Shown: piece after piece, positions 6,334 to 7,499 of the stretch
Layout: each line of letters opens with the position of its first letter
Position numbering within the stretch: position 1 is the first letter of the stretch
Source: Candidatus Gastranaerophilales bacterium
GTDB lineage: Bacteria > Cyanobacteriota > Vampirovibrionia > Gastranaerophilales > Gastranaerophilaceae
Direction of reading: 5' to 3'
DNA length: 7,499 nucleotides
Assembly: GCA_947589525.1 (NCBI GenBank)
Contig: CANQAW010000082.1
Span: forward strand, 1 to 7,499
Made by a program: the position numbers and the translations under genes
Notes under the pieces: model-generated
What the model was told of the DNA's origin: nothing
The model's input: only the letters and a program-made list of their open reading frames with translations
The model's database searches: none

Positions 6334-6341
6334 TTTATATT

Positions 6342-7499
6342 ATGAAAAAAAGATTTTTAGTATCATTTTTGGTATTACACGGTTTATTATTCAACTTTGC
6401 GAGTGCAAGAGAAAATTTAAGCGAGCAGTTCGGACAAAACAGCGCAATTATCTATACGATTAATATAAGGAATTTTGGCGCCGTCGATAAAGATAACGAC
6501 GGGATAATAAATGAAGCCAAAGGCGACATAAAAGGGACTTTTTTAAACGCAAAAGATAAACTGTTTGAGCTTAAAAAGCAGGGAATAAACACAATTTATC
6601 TTCTTCCGATTACAAAAGTCGGCAAATTAAAAGCGCTGGGAAATGCAGGCTCATTATATGCAATGGATGGTTTTAACGAAATAAACCCTGAATTTGACGA
6701 TAAAAGCAATGAATTATCAATTGCGCAGGAAGCGGAAATTTTTATTAACACCGCCCATAACCTTGGTTTAAATGTAATTGCAGATTTACCAAGCTGTGGT
6801 TCATACGACCTTAGCATAGTTAAACCCTTGTGGTTTTTATTTGACGAAAACAATAAATCAAAAGTTCCCGCAGACTGGACGGATGTGAGAGTTTTCAAGG
6901 TTTATAACGATGATAATAAAACTTTAAACAAAGAAATGCTTGATAATTTCAGAAGTTTTATTGATATGTTGCAAGAACTCGGCTTTGACGGCATCAGAGC
7001 AGATGTTGCGGGAATAAAACCTTATGAATTTTGGAAAAATTTGATAAACTATGCCAAAAATAAAAATAAAAACTTTATTTTTATAGCAGAAGCAAGCCCC
7101 GATTGGACAAACCCCGCTCAAGGCATAATTGAACATTACACAACGGTGCAAGAATTGCTAAATGCGGGATTTGACGGATATTACGGCTCTTGGAGCGATT
7201 TTAAAAACATTAAAACCAAGCAGGAGTTTGATGACAAAATAGAAAAAAATTTAAAAATTTTATCCAAATATAAAAACAAAGCAATGCTTGCGACATTTGC
7301 AACACATGACCAGCAAGCGCCCATATTACGGGGTGAAAATTATTGGGATATGATATTGTGGCTTACAACAACATTGCCTTTAAATTCCTACTTTTTGGAC
7401 GGTTTTTATCAGGGGGATGATTTCATATACCCGTACGAAAACAAAAAAGCGGATTTTAGCTTAACGGACGATGAATATTATTTTGTCCACAGCGGAAGT
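6342..7499 (+). CDS. Secreted GH13 alpha-amylase-family glycosidase, 3' partial
   Basis: The frame is open from ATG 6342 to the window edge (386 codons seen, C terminus missing). Residues 1-22 form a signal peptide (M-K-K-R, a hydrophobic core, then A-S-A before R23). The GH13 barrel follows. It shows the first strand with I-N-I-R-N-F-G and the calcium-type D-K-D-N-D-G loop (49-54), then a helix and the I-Y-L-L-P-I strand (85-90). The nucleophile D221 lies in G-F-D-G-I-R-A-D-V-A and the acid/base E250 in F-I-F-I-A-E-A. Region IV has H322-D323. Region I is divergent: D148-L-P-S-C-G replaces the usual D-x-x-x-N-H. The protein is predicted to act outside the cytoplasm on alpha-glucans, but the exact bond and substrate cannot be read, and the altered region I leaves activity uncertain. 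It has no Shine-Dalgarno and is divergent from pgpH. Confidence 0.9.
   Translation, partial: MKKRFLVSFLVLHGLLFNFASARENLSEQFGQNSAIIYTINIRNFGAVDKDNDGIINEAKGDIKGTFLNAKDKLFELKKQGINTIYLLPITKVGKLKALGNAGSLYAMDGFNEINPEFDDKSNELSIAQEAEIFINTAHNLGLNVIADLPSCGSYDLSIVKPLWFLFDENNKSKVPADWTDVRVFKVYNDDNKTLNKEMLDNFRSFIDMLQELGFDGIRADVAGIKPYEFWKNLINYAKNKNKNFIFIAEASPDWTNPAQGIIEHYTTVQELLNAGFDGYYGSWSDFKNIKTKQEFDDKIEKNLKILSKYKNKAMLATFATHDQQAPILRGENYWDMILWLTTTLPLNSYFLDGFYQGDDFIYPYENKKADFSLTDDEYYFVHSGS

Noticed and set aside
6596..7151. Minus-strand open frames opposite the GH13 gene
   Set aside because: They lie antisense to a clear GH13 barrel with catalytic motifs and have no support of their own.
1..7499. CRISPR array, insertion sequence, prophage or defence system
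   Set aside because: No direct-repeat array, transposase, integrase or recognised defence domain was seen on either strand.

Overview
The window is AT-rich bacterial DNA. It fits best with the non-photosynthetic relatives of Cyanobacteria (Vampirovibrionia/Melainabacteria, possibly the gut order Gastranaerophilales). This placement is an inference. It rests mainly on a tRNA-Glu of the cyanobacterial/plastid type (G1:U72 and A53:U61 pairs, no encoded CCA), and more weakly on low GC, few strong Shine-Dalgarno sites and the kind of genes present. No database search was possible.

Layout. Positions 1-1434 (+) carry an acidic EF-hand protein whose reading frame stays open upstream of its first ATG, up to a stop at 1-3. 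It ends at a strong terminator (1457-1496). Everything from 1581 to 6265 is on the minus strand. In transcription order it holds: a 7TM-HD c-di-AMP phosphodiesterase (pgpH-like, 6265-4049), the ribosome/rRNA maturation endonuclease ybeY (4065-3571), a DgkA-family lipid kinase (3574-3188), a C_GCAxxG_C_C family cysteine protein (3179-2766) and a small lysine-rich protein of unknown function (2765-2406). These five are tightly packed: 17-nt overlap, 4-nt overlap, an 8-nt gap in which the next ribosome binding site covers the stop codon, then direct abutment of stop and start. A separate promoter (2371-2344) follows. It drives a 200-residue protein with an acidic linker and a probable C-terminal coiled coil, with tRNA-Glu(UUC) only 8 nt after its stop and then a terminator (1605-1581). 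From 6342 (+) to the right edge there is a secreted GH13 alpha-amylase-like glycosidase, cut off by the window end. It diverges from pgpH across a 76-bp AT-rich intergenic region.

Functional reading. pgpH, ybeY and dgkA form a core often found together in bacteria (commonly as phoH-pgpH-ybeY-dgkA-cdd-era). Here phoH is not upstream of pgpH and era is not downstream of dgkA; the C_GCAxxG_C_C protein and an unknown protein follow instead. The two outer genes (EF-hand protein and secreted glycosidase) look like accessory or surface functions, perhaps for a carbohydrate-rich, calcium-containing habitat such as the gut.

I found no mobile element, CRISPR array or obvious new defence or biosynthetic system. 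The most unusual sequence feature is an 11-bp perfect inverted repeat that copies the tRNA-Glu 3' end and trailer on the far side of the tRNA terminator.
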